Shown: positions 7,935 to 17,000 of the stretch, one piece after another | Layout of the letters: the number at the start of each line of letters is the position of its first letter | Numbering within the stretch: the first letter of the stretch is position 1 | Source: Oscillospiraceae bacterium | GTDB taxonomy: Bacteria > Bacillota > Clostridia > Oscillospirales > Ruminococcaceae | Direction: 5' to 3' | DNA length: 42,888 bases | Assembly (NCBI GenBank): GCA_022791945.1 | Contig: JAAVZY010000107.1 | Location: 1 to 42,888 of the forward strand | Made by a program: the position numbers and the translations under genes | The notes under the pieces: generated by a model | Told to the model about the DNA's origin: nothing | What the model saw: only the letters and a program-made list of their open reading frames with translations | The model's database searches: none

Positions 7935-7975
7935 CTTCGCGCACTCACAAGGGTGAGTGCGCGAAGATTTTTTTA
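7935..7975 (+). terminator. Rho-independent terminator of tRNA-Gly
   Basis: A perfect 14-bp stem (7935-7948 with 7953-7966), 4-nt loop AAGG, followed by ATTTTTTTAT. It ends the tRNA transcript 20 bp after the CCA. Confidence 0.95.
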
Positions 7976-8034
7976 TTCCCGCGCTGACAGTGCAGTCCGC
8001 TTCGCTGCCAGGCTGAGCACAAGGAGGAACTCCC

Positions 8035-8742
8035 TTGGAGGAATTCAAATCCCGCACCGCCGCTTTGCTTGGGGAGGCGGCAATCGAGCGTCTCGCCGCT
8101 GCCCGGGTGGCTGTGCTGGGCCTAGGCGGCGTAGGAGGCGCCTGCGCCGAAGCCCTGGCCCGCGCCGGCGCAGGCACGCTTATCCTGATGGATCCGGAGC
8201 GCTTCGAGCCCTCCAATCTGAACCGGCAGATCTTCGCCACCCGCGCGACCCTGGGGCTTCCCAAGGTGCAGGCGGCCGGGGAACGGCTTCTTTCTATCAA
8301 TCCCAAGCTGAAGCTGATCCTGCTGGAATGCTTTTACGCGTCGGATACCCGCGAGCAGCTTTTCTCCACAGACCCGGAGCTGGTGCTGGACGCCATCGAC
8401 GCCGTCCGCTCCAAGCTGGATCTGGCGGAAGCCTGCCGGAGCAGGGGGATTCCCCTGCTCCAGTGCATGGGAACAGGCAACCGGCTGGATCCCTCCGCTT
8501 TCCGGCTGGGAACGATCGAGGATACGGCAGGCTGCGGCTGCGGACTGGCCCGGGTGATGCGCCGGGAGCTGAAGCGCCGGGGCCTGTCCGGCCAGCCGGT
8601 GCTTTATTCCACAGAGGTGCCCCGCCCCGCGTTCCTTCCTTCGGAGGCAGGGCGGCATCCTCCCGCCAGCGTCAGCTTCTGTCCTCCTGCCGCCGGCTGC
8701 CTCATGGCTAGCTGGACTGTCCGCAAAATGATTGGGGAATGA
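8035..8742 (+). CDS. ThiF/E1-like protein, probable tRNA t6A dehydratase TcdA
   Basis: 235 residues. The Rossmann motif GLGGVG (29-34), the acidic residue D53 and the NxNRQ motif (61-65) are the nucleotide site of ThiF/MoeB/UBA E1-like adenylating enzymes. Length and end (STEVPRPAFLPSEAG, then SVSFCPPAAGCLMASW) fit the TcdA/CsdL subgroup, which closes the threonylcarbamoyl group of t6A into cyclic t6A; the family is sometimes called YgdL. It is about 20-30 residues shorter than E. coli TcdA. The start is TTG at 8035 with AAGGAGGA 7 nt upstream. A functional link with the TsaD paralogue in the neighbouring operon is possible but only inferred. Other ThiF-type roles cannot be excluded. Confidence 0.85.
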   Translation: MEEFKSRTAALLGEAAIERLAAARVAVLGLGGVGGACAEALARAGAGTLILMDPERFEPSNLNRQIFATRATLGLPKVQAAGERLLSINPKLKLILLECFYASDTREQLFSTDPELVLDAIDAVRSKLDLAEACRSRGIPLLQCMGTGNRLDPSAFRLGTIEDTAGCGCGLARVMRRELKRRGLSGQPVLYSTEVPRPAFLPSEAGRHPPASVSFCPPAAGCLMASWTVRKMIGE

Positions 8743-8756
8743 AAACAGGCGCGGGC

Positions 8757-8798
8757 CGGGAAGAGCAGACCCTGAAAACAGAAAAAGTCTGCCTTCCC
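8757..8798 (+). other. Inverted repeat after tcdA
   Basis: GGGAAG.GCAGAC pairs with GTCTGCCTTCCC (one bulged A), about 12 bp of stem and a 16-nt A-rich loop. There is no T-run, so it is not a canonical terminator. It lies in a 313-bp gene-free stretch (8743-9055) that otherwise holds two candidate promoters for the ABC operon. Confidence 0.45.
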
Positions 8799-8824
8799 TG
8801 CAACCTTTTGGCAGGATGGACGTT
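8799..8824 (+). promoter_or_regulatory. Possible ECF-sigma-type promoter for the ABC system
   Basis: TGCAACC (8799-8805), 15-bp spacer, CGTT (8821-8824). The -35 with AAC and a CGTT -10 have the general shape of ECF sigma targets, and MacB-like exporters are frequent ECF regulon members. No sigma factor gene is in the window. Tentative. Confidence 0.35.
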
Positions 8825-8980
8825 ATTACAGATAGAAGATTGCATATCTGCGCGCGGGAGGACCGTCCAGCACGGCTCAGAATTCGGCCTTGCCCCTTCG
8901 ATCGCGCGGAAATCCGAAACAAGCTCTCGGGATGGGGGTTCTGCTGAACTTCACTTATCTTTCACGTTCTGTTTCATTTT

Positions 8981-9008
8981 TTGAAGAAAATCGCGTTGAA
9001 ATTATGTT
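8981..9008 (+). promoter_or_regulatory. Sigma-A-like promoter before the ABC ATPase gene
   Basis: -35 TTGAAG (8981-8986), 16-bp spacer, -10 TATGTT (9003-9008), about 48 bp before the ATPase start codon in a locally AT-rich stretch. Confidence 0.5.
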
Positions 9009-9055
9009 AGGATGGCATTCATGGGGGCCCGTTTCCCCTGGAAAGGAAGGGTTTC

Positions 9056-9853
9056 ATGCCAAAGCCGCTTATTGAGATCCGAAACCTGCGGAAGGTCTAT
9101 CGTCTGGGCAGCGAGAAAACCGTTGCGCTGGACTGCATCAATCTGGATATATACGACGGGGAAATCTGCTGCCTGCTGGGCACCTCCGGCTCCGGCAAGT
9201 CCACCCTGCTGAACATGATGGCCGGGCTGGAGAAGCCCACCAAGGGCACCATTTCCATTGATGGCAGCGTCATCACCCAGATGAACGAGAAAAAGCTGGC
9301 CATGTTCCGTCAGGGAAAAATCGGCTTCGTCTTCCAGGCGTACAACCTGCTTCCCAGCATGACCGCTGTGGAAAACGTGGCCCTGCCCCTGATGTTCCTG
9401 GGGGAGAACCGGAAGTCCCGAAACCAGAAGGCCAAGGCCATTCTGAACGCCGTAGGGCTTTCAAAGCACATGCTGCACAAGCCGACGCAGATGTCCGGCG
9501 GACAGCAGCAGCGGGTGGGCATTGCCAGAGCCTTTGTGAACACGCCCCGAATCGTCTTTGCCGACGAGCCTACCGGCAACCTGGATTCCAAGACCACCCT
9601 GGAGGTGATGGCCATCATTGTCAACATGGCCCGGAAGCGGAATCAGACCCTGGTGATCGTCACCCACGATCCCTCCATTGCCCGCTATGCCAACCGGGTA
9701 GTACATATTCTGGATGGAAACATCCAGAGCATAGAGGAAAACGCTGAGCCCTACCTGCCCCCGGAGCCGGAGCTCATCGACTCCGCGCCGGAGGAAAAGA
9801 CCAAAAAGCATCCCCGGCACGCCCACCCCAAACCCGCCGGGACTTCTGCCTGA
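9056..9853 (+). CDS. ABC transporter ATPase, MacB/LolD family
   Basis: 265 residues. Complete nucleotide-binding domain: Walker A GTSGSGKS (42-49), Q-loop Q94, signature MSGGQQQRVGIARA (from 146), Walker B IVFADE (166-171), D-loop GNLDS, and switch His204 in VTHD. The pattern of FQAYNLLP and DEPTGNLDS is typical of the MacB/LolD/FtsE group, whose ATPases drive mechanotransmission through an FtsX-like permease and not classical import. The C-terminal 35 residues are a charged, Pro/Lys-rich tail beyond the usual domain. Start ATG has GAAAGGAAGG upstream. Its partners are the exported protein and permease at 10469-13703, but repeat copy B now lies between. Confidence 0.95.
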   Translation: MPKPLIEIRNLRKVYRLGSEKTVALDCINLDIYDGEICCLLGTSGSGKSTLLNMMAGLEKPTKGTISIDGSVITQMNEKKLAMFRQGKIGFVFQAYNLLPSMTAVENVALPLMFLGENRKSRNQKAKAILNAVGLSKHMLHKPTQMSGGQQQRVGIARAFVNTPRIVFADEPTGNLDSKTTLEVMAIIVNMARKRNQTLVIVTHDPSIARYANRVVHILDGNIQSIEENAEPYLPPEPELIDSAPEEKTKKHPRHAHPKPAGTSA

Positions 9854-9877
9854 GAACCTGTTTCTGCGTGGCCGAAG

Positions 9878-10380
9878 GGCAAGGCCGCGAGACGCTGTCT
9901 CGCGTCTCTGCGGTGCGTCGTTTCACGACGCACCTAGGAATTCGGCTTCGCCGAATTCTGAGATGCGCCGCCAGCGGCGCATCGGGAAGGGATTCCCATT
10001 GGATTCCCATTATTTTTAAGGGCGAAAAGGGTTTGGGGGCCAGGTCTGTACAGACTTCCGGCTTTCCGCCACGCAGATGGTCTGATTCACGCAGTACGCT
10101 TTTTTCGTAAAGAAAAAAGCTCCCTTGTGGGGAATCCCAAGTCCGTACACCCCACCGAGCGTGTGTCCTTGACCTTTGGCAGACAGTGAATGCGTCGTAC
10201 GAATTGCCCCGCACACAGAGCTGAATTTTTTCTTTACGAAAAAATGGGTAGGCGGGCGATCGGCCCTGCGGTAAGTATCAGCGAGGAAGGCCCCCTACCC
10301 CCAAAAAAATTTACGGGAATCCAAGGGGATTTAATCCCCTTGGCAGGTGCTCGAGGACAGCGTCCTCGAGGTCTTTCCCT
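9878..10380 (+). repeat. Modular palindromic repeat, copy B
   Basis: Same module order and orientation as copy A. The left end (9881-9983) differs from copy A mainly at the loop of the fourth hairpin, where CA replaces TG. Palindrome AGGTCTGTACAGACTT at 10042-10057 has one mismatch. T6/A6 hairpins lie near 10099-10117 and 10226-10244 in opposite orientation, the CCAAGGGGAT/ATCCCCTTGG hairpin at about 10321-10343, and the end hairpin TCGAGGAC-AGC-GTCCTCGA at about 10350-10368, followed by GGTCTTTCCC. It separates the ABC ATPase gene from its probable partner genes, inside what would otherwise be one operon. Confidence 0.9.
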
Positions 10381-10468
10381 TCAGGTATGCAGAGATTCCG
10401 AACAGGCTCCAAGCCTTGGATATATTACGGAAATGAAACGCTGATTCCCAGGAAAGGAATGGTTACCA

Positions 10469-12259
10469 ATGACGAAAATCAGAACGTTAAGAGGGCTGGC
10501 GGCAATGCTTTTGAGCCTGCTGCTGGTGCTTGCCCTGCCAGCGGCTGTCTTTGCAGGCGAGGGGGATGAGCCCGGCGGCGGAGGCGGCATCGATCTGGAC
10601 GCGGTGGAGGATGTGGATCCCATCCTGTACATAAAATCTGTTGAGAAGCTCACCCTTCAGGCAGGAGAAATCACCAGCTTTCCCATCCTTGTGGACACCC
10701 GCACCGGGGGGTATACCGCCGACGTACGGGTCACTCTCTCCGGCACCGGCGAGTATCAGAACGCTTTCACTATTCAAGACCCCACCGGATGGTATTCTGT
10801 AGACAACATCATTCATGAATCCTACCTGACCCCTACCATCAATGTGGCCTCCGACGTACCTGACGGGCGGTATCAGCTTAACGTCACCTTCTGGTATGTA
10901 AACGAGCACGATCAGCCCCATAAATCCACTGACAGCGTAGTGATCACTGTCTATGGCAAATCCGCCGACAAGCCCTATGTGGCCTCCGCCCGGTTCCTGG
11001 AGGATGAGATCGGCAAGGAGAACAAATCTGCCCTGGAGCTGAAGGTGGCCAATCCCGGCAAGAGCACCATTCAGAATGTGCAGCTGGCCTTCGTTCCTAC
11101 GGAGAACAGCCGCTTCTCCCTCTACGAGCATTTTCAGCCGGTGACCATTTCCTCCATCAACCCTGGCGAGGCGGGCACCGCACAATTTTCCATGTACATG
11201 GAAACCAACCTGACAAGCGGAAACTATCCTCTGAATTTTACCCTTTCCTATAAGGATCCCTCCGGCAGGATATACACCTCCAGCGAGCGGGTGTTCGCCG
11301 AGGTGAAGCGCTCCGCTGATATGGAGGAGGGCAACACCTCCAAGCCCCGGATCATCATCCAGAGCTATCAGACCAGCGTGGAGATGATCGAGGCCGGGAA
11401 GAGCTTTGATCTGGACTTTACCCTTCAGAACACCAGCGCCGAAACAGAGGTTTCTAATGTAAAGGTGGTCCTTGGCTCTGAGGAGGCTGGCAGCACCACC
11501 TCCACCACCCGAAGCAACAGCGTGTTCTTCCCCTCCGAGGGCTCCAACTCCTTCTTCATTGAGCGGATCGCCCCCAAGGGGAGCGTCTCCAACAGCATCC
11601 AGCTGACCACCAGCCAGGACATCGAGCCGGGGGTCTACTCTCTGACGCTGAACATTGAGTATGACGCCAACGGCAGCGCGGTCAGCCCCTCGGAGGAGAA
11701 GCTGGCCTTCCCAGTGGCTCAGCAGCAGCGGCTGGACATCCAGGGCTTTTCCGTGGGGAACTCCACCATGATGGGCTCCTCTGTGCCCCTGGCCTTCCAA
11801 TACATTAACAAGGGCAAGTCCACCATCTACAATTTCTCCGTTGAGGTGGAGGGAGACTTTACCCTGGAGGATACCACCCAGTCTTATATTGGTAACCTGA
11901 CCTCCGGCTATAACGATACCTATGAAAATTATCTGGTTCCCACTAAGGAGGGCACCTGCACCGGCGCCGTTCTGCTGAAGTATGAGGACTCCCAGGGGAA
12001 CGAGAAGTCGGAGCGGAAGGAATTCACTGTTGAAGTGCAGTCCATGGATATGCCCACAGACGGGGATATCGGCATGGACGGGGAGTTCGTGGGCGGCGGG
12101 ATGATGCCCAGCGACATGGAGGAGCCCTCCTCCGGGCCTTCCCCTGTCCTGATTGGCTGCATCATCGGCGTGGTGGTGCTGGGCGGCGGCGCGGCGGCCT
12201 TTGTAATCCTGCGGAGGCGGAAGCAGGCGAAGGAGCGGGAGGAAGATGAAGAAGAGTGA
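10469..12259 (+). CDS. Exported membrane-anchored protein with CARDB-like repeats
   Basis: 596 residues. Signal peptide at 1-29 (hydrophobic core LAAMLLSLLLVLALPAAV, end VFAGE), a long extracellular region, and a C-terminal membrane helix at about 555-580 followed by a charged cytoplasmic tail. The extracellular part has repeated Ig-like units recognisable by NPGKSTIQNVQL, NTSAETEVSNVKVVL and NKGKSTIYNFSVEV, the style of CARDB/NPCBM-like or S-layer-type (COG1361) domains. Ribosome site GGAAAGGAATGG. Its stop overlaps the permease start by 14 nt, so the two are made together; it is probably the extracytoplasmic subunit of the ABC system. What it binds is unknown. Confidence 0.85.
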   Translation: MTKIRTLRGLAAMLLSLLLVLALPAAVFAGEGDEPGGGGGIDLDAVEDVDPILYIKSVEKLTLQAGEITSFPILVDTRTGGYTADVRVTLSGTGEYQNAFTIQDPTGWYSVDNIIHESYLTPTINVASDVPDGRYQLNVTFWYVNEHDQPHKSTDSVVITVYGKSADKPYVASARFLEDEIGKENKSALELKVANPGKSTIQNVQLAFVPTENSRFSLYEHFQPVTISSINPGEAGTAQFSMYMETNLTSGNYPLNFTLSYKDPSGRIYTSSERVFAEVKRSADMEEGNTSKPRIIIQSYQTSVEMIEAGKSFDLDFTLQNTSAETEVSNVKVVLGSEEAGSTTSTTRSNSVFFPSEGSNSFFIERIAPKGSVSNSIQLTTSQDIEPGVYSLTLNIEYDANGSAVSPSEEKLAFPVAQQQRLDIQGFSVGNSTMMGSSVPLAFQYINKGKSTIYNFSVEVEGDFTLEDTTQSYIGNLTSGYNDTYENYLVPTKEGTCTGAVLLKYEDSQGNEKSERKEFTVEVQSMDMPTDGDIGMDGEFVGGGMMPSDMEEPSSGPSPVLIGCIIGVVVLGGGAAAFVILRRRKQAKEREEDEEE

Positions 12260-13703
12260 TATTCTGGGCATCGCCGCGGGGAACTTCTGGCGGCGGAAAA
12301 CCCGGTCGATTCTGTCAGTGCTGGGCGTGGTGATCGGCACGGCTTCCATTGTCTGCATGATGTCCCTGGGCATCGCCATGAACTACAATATGCAGGAGCA
12401 GATGAAGCGCTACGGCAACATGAACCAGATCCAGGTCAACACCGGCTATGACGAAACCGGTAAGGAGAAGGTCATTGACGAGGAAACCCTCGCCCAGCTG
12501 AAGGCCCTGGACAATGTTTCTGCCGTGACGCCGATCCTCAGCCTGGACGGCCGAGTCTTTTCAGGGCAGTACCGTTCCTACGGCGAGGTAATGGGTGTGG
12601 ATCTGAACTACCTCCAGGCCTTGGGAACCCTTCCGGAGCAGGGCGAGCTGCTTACCGACGAGCACGCCTCCACCGGAAAGACGGTTTACTGCATGATGGG
12701 CACCTCAGTGGTGTATCAGTTTTCCAAGCCTGTGCGGCGGCGCACCTCCGACGGCGGGATGATGATCTCTTACGGAGGCCGGGGCGCGGAGCCGGAGGGC
12801 GTGCCGGAAAACGGCTACTGGTATGACGGCAAAATTTTCGATGAGAACGGCAGGCAGGTGGGCACCTATCCCCCTGAGGTAAATGTAATGGATCCCGACG
12901 TCCGGGTGAAGTACACCTATGACTGGAGCTACGGAGAGCGAAATGAGGGCGGCGTTGTCCGCAAGAAGGCGGATCTGTACAATCTGGTGACAGTCGGGCT
13001 GCTGGGCGACAGCAGCGGCGATTTCAGCTACAGTATTTTGCTGGATCTGGACACTGCCCGAAAGATTAACCGGGATCGCATCAAGTGGCAGAACAGCCAG
13101 AATCCCGGCGGAAATAAAGAAAAAGAGAGTGAGAGCTACAGCCGGGCGCTGGTGCTCAGCGACAGTCTGGAGCACACTATGGAGCTTACCTCGGCGATCA
13201 AGGCGCTGGGGCTGAACGCCTACAGCAACGCGGACTGGATCAAGCAGCAGGAAGAAACCCAGAACACTATGCAGATGGTGCTGGCCGGAATCGGATGCGT
13301 TTCTCTGCTGGTAGCGGCCATCGGCATTGCGAACACAATGATCATGTCTATCTATGAGCGTACCCGTGAGATTGGCATTATGAAGGTAATCGGATGCTAT
13401 CTGAAGGACATCCGAACCATGTTTCTGGCTGAGGCGGCTTTGATCGGCCTGTTCGGCGGACTGGCCGGCGTGCTTCTCAGCTATGGGATTTCCCTGGGAA
13501 TGAATTTCCTTGCGGCGAACGGCGACGGAACCTACCTGTTCGGCATGAGCTTCGGCGGCGATCCCTCCGCGAAGATGTCGGTCATCCCGCCTTGGCTGGC
13601 TTTGGCGGCCATCGGCTTTGCCATCTGCATCGCACTGGTTTCCGGCTTCTTCCCCGCCCGCCGCGCCATGAAGCTCTCCGCCCTGACCGCCATGCAGAAC
13701 TGA
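12246..13703 (+). CDS. ABC transporter permease, MacB/FtsX family
   Basis: 485 residues. One N-terminal membrane helix (about 20-42, after the basic ARRKTRSI-like stretch seen as WRRKTRSILSVLGVVIG), a large extracytoplasmic MacB_PCD-like domain (about 45-335), and the FtsX domain with three helices (about 340-362, 390-412, 447-470), ending in the typical FFPARRAMKLSALTAM. The extracytoplasmic domain has inserts that are Gly/Tyr-rich. It begins within the last 14 nt of the exported-protein gene (translational coupling). With the ATPase at 9056-9853 it should form a mechanotransmission-type exporter or sensor complex. Repeat copy C begins right after its stop. Confidence 0.92.
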   Translation: MKKSDILGIAAGNFWRRKTRSILSVLGVVIGTASIVCMMSLGIAMNYNMQEQMKRYGNMNQIQVNTGYDETGKEKVIDEETLAQLKALDNVSAVTPILSLDGRVFSGQYRSYGEVMGVDLNYLQALGTLPEQGELLTDEHASTGKTVYCMMGTSVVYQFSKPVRRRTSDGGMMISYGGRGAEPEGVPENGYWYDGKIFDENGRQVGTYPPEVNVMDPDVRVKYTYDWSYGERNEGGVVRKKADLYNLVTVGLLGDSSGDFSYSILLDLDTARKINRDRIKWQNSQNPGGNKEKESESYSRALVLSDSLEHTMELTSAIKALGLNAYSNADWIKQQEETQNTMQMVLAGIGCVSLLVAAIGIANTMIMSIYERTREIGIMKVIGCYLKDIRTMFLAEAALIGLFGGLAGVLLSYGISLGMNFLAANGDGTYLFGMSFGGDPSAKMSVIPPWLALAAIGFAICIALVSGFFPARRAMKLSALTAMQN

Positions 13704-14020
13704 GCGCAAGACCTCGAAGACCCTGCGAGCCTCCTGCCAAAGGGACGCGTCCCTTTGGCAGCCCGTCTTTTGGGGGTTATGGGGGAAGGGACGGGCTTTG
13801 CCCGTCCCCTCCTGCCTCGCTGATACTCCCTGCGTGATCGATCGTCCGCCTACCCATTTTTTCTTTACGAAAAAAGCGTATGGCGGGAATCAGGCTGTCT
13901 GCGCGGCAGGAGGACGGAAGTCTGTACAGACTTGCCCCCCTTTTTCCGCCCCTAAAAAAGCCCTTAAAATTACGGGTTCCAAGGGGATTTAATCCCCTTG
14001 GCGGACCTCGAGATCTTGGA
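13704..14020 (-). repeat. Modular palindromic repeat, copy C (shortened, inverted)
   Basis: The reverse complement follows copy A module by module: ATCCCC hairpin, AAGTCTGTACAGACTT (13918-13933), hairpin T6/A6 (13857-13875), the GGGTAGGCGG block, CCAAAGGGACGCGTCCCTTTGG-type hairpin (13737-13758) and end CGAGGTCTTGCGC. Only one T6/A6 hairpin is present: the variable core and second hairpin are missing exactly between the two T6/A6 sites. An extra GGGACGGGC/GCCCGTCCC hairpin (13787-13808) is present. It starts at the permease stop codon. Confidence 0.88.
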
Positions 14021-14030
14021 ATCCGGGTCA

Positions 14031-14073
14031 CAGCAAAAGCAGGAGCTCGCTGAGGAGCTCCTGCTTTTTGCTG
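14031..14073. terminator. Bidirectional terminator between permease and DUF5107 genes
   Basis: Hairpin with arms AGCAGGAGCTC-type (14038-14048 with 14055-14065) flanked by A- and T-rich runs on both sides, so it can act in both directions. It starts 6 bp after the DUF5107 stop codon on the minus strand and lies at the end of the ABC operon on the plus strand. Confidence 0.85.
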
Positions 14074-14078
14074 TTTAC

Positions 14079-17000
14079 TTACAGGGTGCTGTAGAGATAA
14101 TCGACCCAGACGGTGCTGATAGCCTTGCTTTGCATCTCCTGGCCGGTGGCTTTGGCGGCCGCCAGCTCGCCCAGACCCAGCTGCGCGAAGAAGCGCGCCT
14201 CGGTTCCCATCCGCTCAATGGAGCGCTGCTGGCTCTGCTCGAAGGGCAGAGCAGCCGGGAAGCTCAGGAAATAATTCATTGTATCGCTGGAGAGCAGCCG
14301 ATCGGCGGTGGCTTTCAGATCCGCAAAGATTCGGCTGGCGGCGGCGTAATCGCCCAGCTTCCGCAGCGCCAGGGCCTTATAATACATGGTGTGGGCCGGA
14401 CCCTCGTACTGCCGGGCCGCTTCCCGGAGCTCCCGCTCCGCGGACCCGCTGTCCCCTACGGCCTCATAGCCCAGGGCCAGATAGTAGCGCAGATGCGCGT
14501 CCCGATCCTGGTATCTGCGGCCCTCGTGATACTGAGCCGGATACTCGCAGGCGAAGCGGAACAGATCCAGCGCCTCCTGGGCTTTCCCCTGTTTCAGCGC
14601 TTCCATGCCCAAGGAGGTGTGAACAAAGGCGTGAAGGTTAGGCAGGTGGCCCTCGCCGCCCTCATAGCAGTAGAACGCTCCGTGATCCAGCAGCTCCTTG
14701 GCCTCCCTCAACCTGCCAACCCGGCAGAGAAGCTCAATGTACTGCAGCACCAGATCCTGACGCTTATCCACCAGATCCCGGTTGGATTCCAGCATGGCCA
14801 GCCGCTCCTGGGAGGAAACGCCCAGGGCCTTTGCCAGCTGATAGCTTTCATAGAAGATCCGGGGCTCCCGGCTGCAGGCCAGGGCCTGATCCATCTCCGC
14901 CTTGGCCGCTGCCCGATCCTGATAGTACTCAAAGAGCGCCTGGGCCAGGGCCCGATGGGGATCGGCAAAGTCCGGCCTCCGGCGGGCGGCGCACTGCCAC
15001 CAGTCAACAGCGGGCACCTCGTTGCTCCGGGCATAGTACATGCAGCCCAGATAGTAGGGGGCCAAGGCGCCGCCGCCCTGCTCCGCAGCAAACTCCAGCA
15101 CCTGGAAGTCAAAGGGACGGTTGGGGAACACCCCCTCCTGAGGAGCGCCTTCGCCCTGCTCCAGAGCGGCTGCGCAGCCTGCCTGATCTCCCAGCTGGTT
15201 CGCTGTCCAAGCCTGATAGAACCGGGAAAGCGCCGTGTGATTGGGGCAGAGCTCCAGCGCCTTCCGGCCCTCCGCCCAGAGCCCGGCGGAAAGATAGGTT
15301 TCCGCCAGATCCAGGTAAGCCCCGGTTTTGCTTCCCAGGATGGAAACCAGTTCCTTTCCGGCGTCTTCCTCCCCGCAGAGGTACAGGGTGAACAGGGAGG
15401 CGCTGTCCAACGGATCGTAGGCCAGCATGGCCCGGGCGGACTCCCTGGCCTCTTCGGTCCGGCCCTGACGGAGCCGGATGGCGGAGAGCTGAGCCTTTCC
15501 GCGAAGGGAATGGGCGTTCGTCTCCAGGGAAGCCTCCAAATCCTCGGCAGCAGTGACTAGATCGCCCAGACGGCAGTCGATCTCAGCGGCCTGCTGGAGC
15601 GCCGCGCTCTTCCAGGCATAGCCCCAGGCCGCCCGCTTCAGGGCAGAAAGGGCTTCCGAATCCAGCCCCAGCTGCTTGAGCACCAGGCCCAGCTGATAGT
15701 AACATTCCATATCAATGGGATTGGGGTTGCGGCTGACGAACCGCTTCACCGCTTTTTCCAGATACTCCCGGGCAGCCTGGAGATCCCGCTTCCGGTACAT
15801 GAGCACGCCCATGGCCAGATTGCAGCGGATGTCTCCGGGATCCCGGTTCAGCCCCTCCAGATAGTAGACCTCGGGACGGATCAAGGCATGCTTGTACTGC
15901 TCGATGTGCATCCCGTGGATCCAGAGCTCGTCAACGGTGGGGATTGCCTCGGGCGGCTGGGGCTTGGTGCGGGCCGCGGGAACCTCCTTGCCGTCAAAGA
16001 ACATGGGCAGCTTCCGCCAGGAAACCAGCTCCCGTCCGCCGCAGCCGGTCAGCCGGGCGACCACCTGGTCAACCTCCTCCGCGCCGGTGCGGCAGGTGTA
16101 GACCTGTCCGGGCATGGCGTCGAAGGAATGGGACTCGCCGTTTGCCTCCAGGGTGACGGAGCCGGGGGCGGTAACATTGAAGGAGACAGCCACCCCCTCT
16201 TCATCCTTCCAGACGCCGATAGCGCCCTCGTTGGTGGCGTTTTTCAGGTCCCGGATCCCCTTGAGGGAATACCAGCGCTGCTCAAAGGTCTTGGTTTCGT
16301 AGGGCATGATCCAGGTGAAGTCCGGCTGGTTGTCGGTGAAGCAGCCGGTCATGATTTCGATGTAATCTCCGTCCTCGTCGGTCAGATTTTTCTGCCAGGC
16401 GGTGCCGTAGTCGGCGGTGCCCCAGGCGAAGAACTTCTTTCCGGGGGAGAGATAGCGGTCCGCCACGTGGACGGTGCCCATGTCCCTGGAGTCATCGTAG
16501 CCCGCCATGAAGGAGTACTGGGAGTCAAAAATGAAGAAGGAGCTGCCACCCTGGATATTTTTCACATAGCGAATGTCAATGCCGTCCTTGAGGTCCACCC
16601 CGGCGAAATTATTCTTAACAATCGGGAAGGGGGAGACATGGGTCTTGTCGTGGAAGGTAATGTAATCAATATCCGGGGGGAACATGAGCCGGTAGCTGTC
16701 ATTCACATGGACAGCCAGATTGGCCCACCAGTGGAAAGCCTCCTTCTGAGGCGTGGGATTGTAGAGCTTGATTTTCGCAGTGATGTAGGAGCGGTCCGGA
16801 TGGATGCTGACGCCCATCAGACACTTCTGACCGTTTTTGCTCTCGGTTTCGCCCACCCAGGCGGTAACGCTGCCGTCCGCTTCCTCCTCGATCAGGGATT
16901 CCACAGGCTGGAAGGTGGTGGGCCGATGATGCTGGGGCCAGTTGAACTCAATGCCGCCGGAAACCCAGGCCCCGTTCAGGCCGATGAGAGCGGGCTTAAT

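Noticed and set aside
5..9950. Repeats as a CRISPR array
   Set aside because: Units are long, modular, far apart and lack the short regular repeat-spacer pattern; no cas genes.
9881..10380. Repeat B as an insertion sequence with a degraded transposase
   Set aside because: No frame has transposase-like motifs, and the other copies have no longer coding form; length and palindrome content differ from IS200/IS605 ends.
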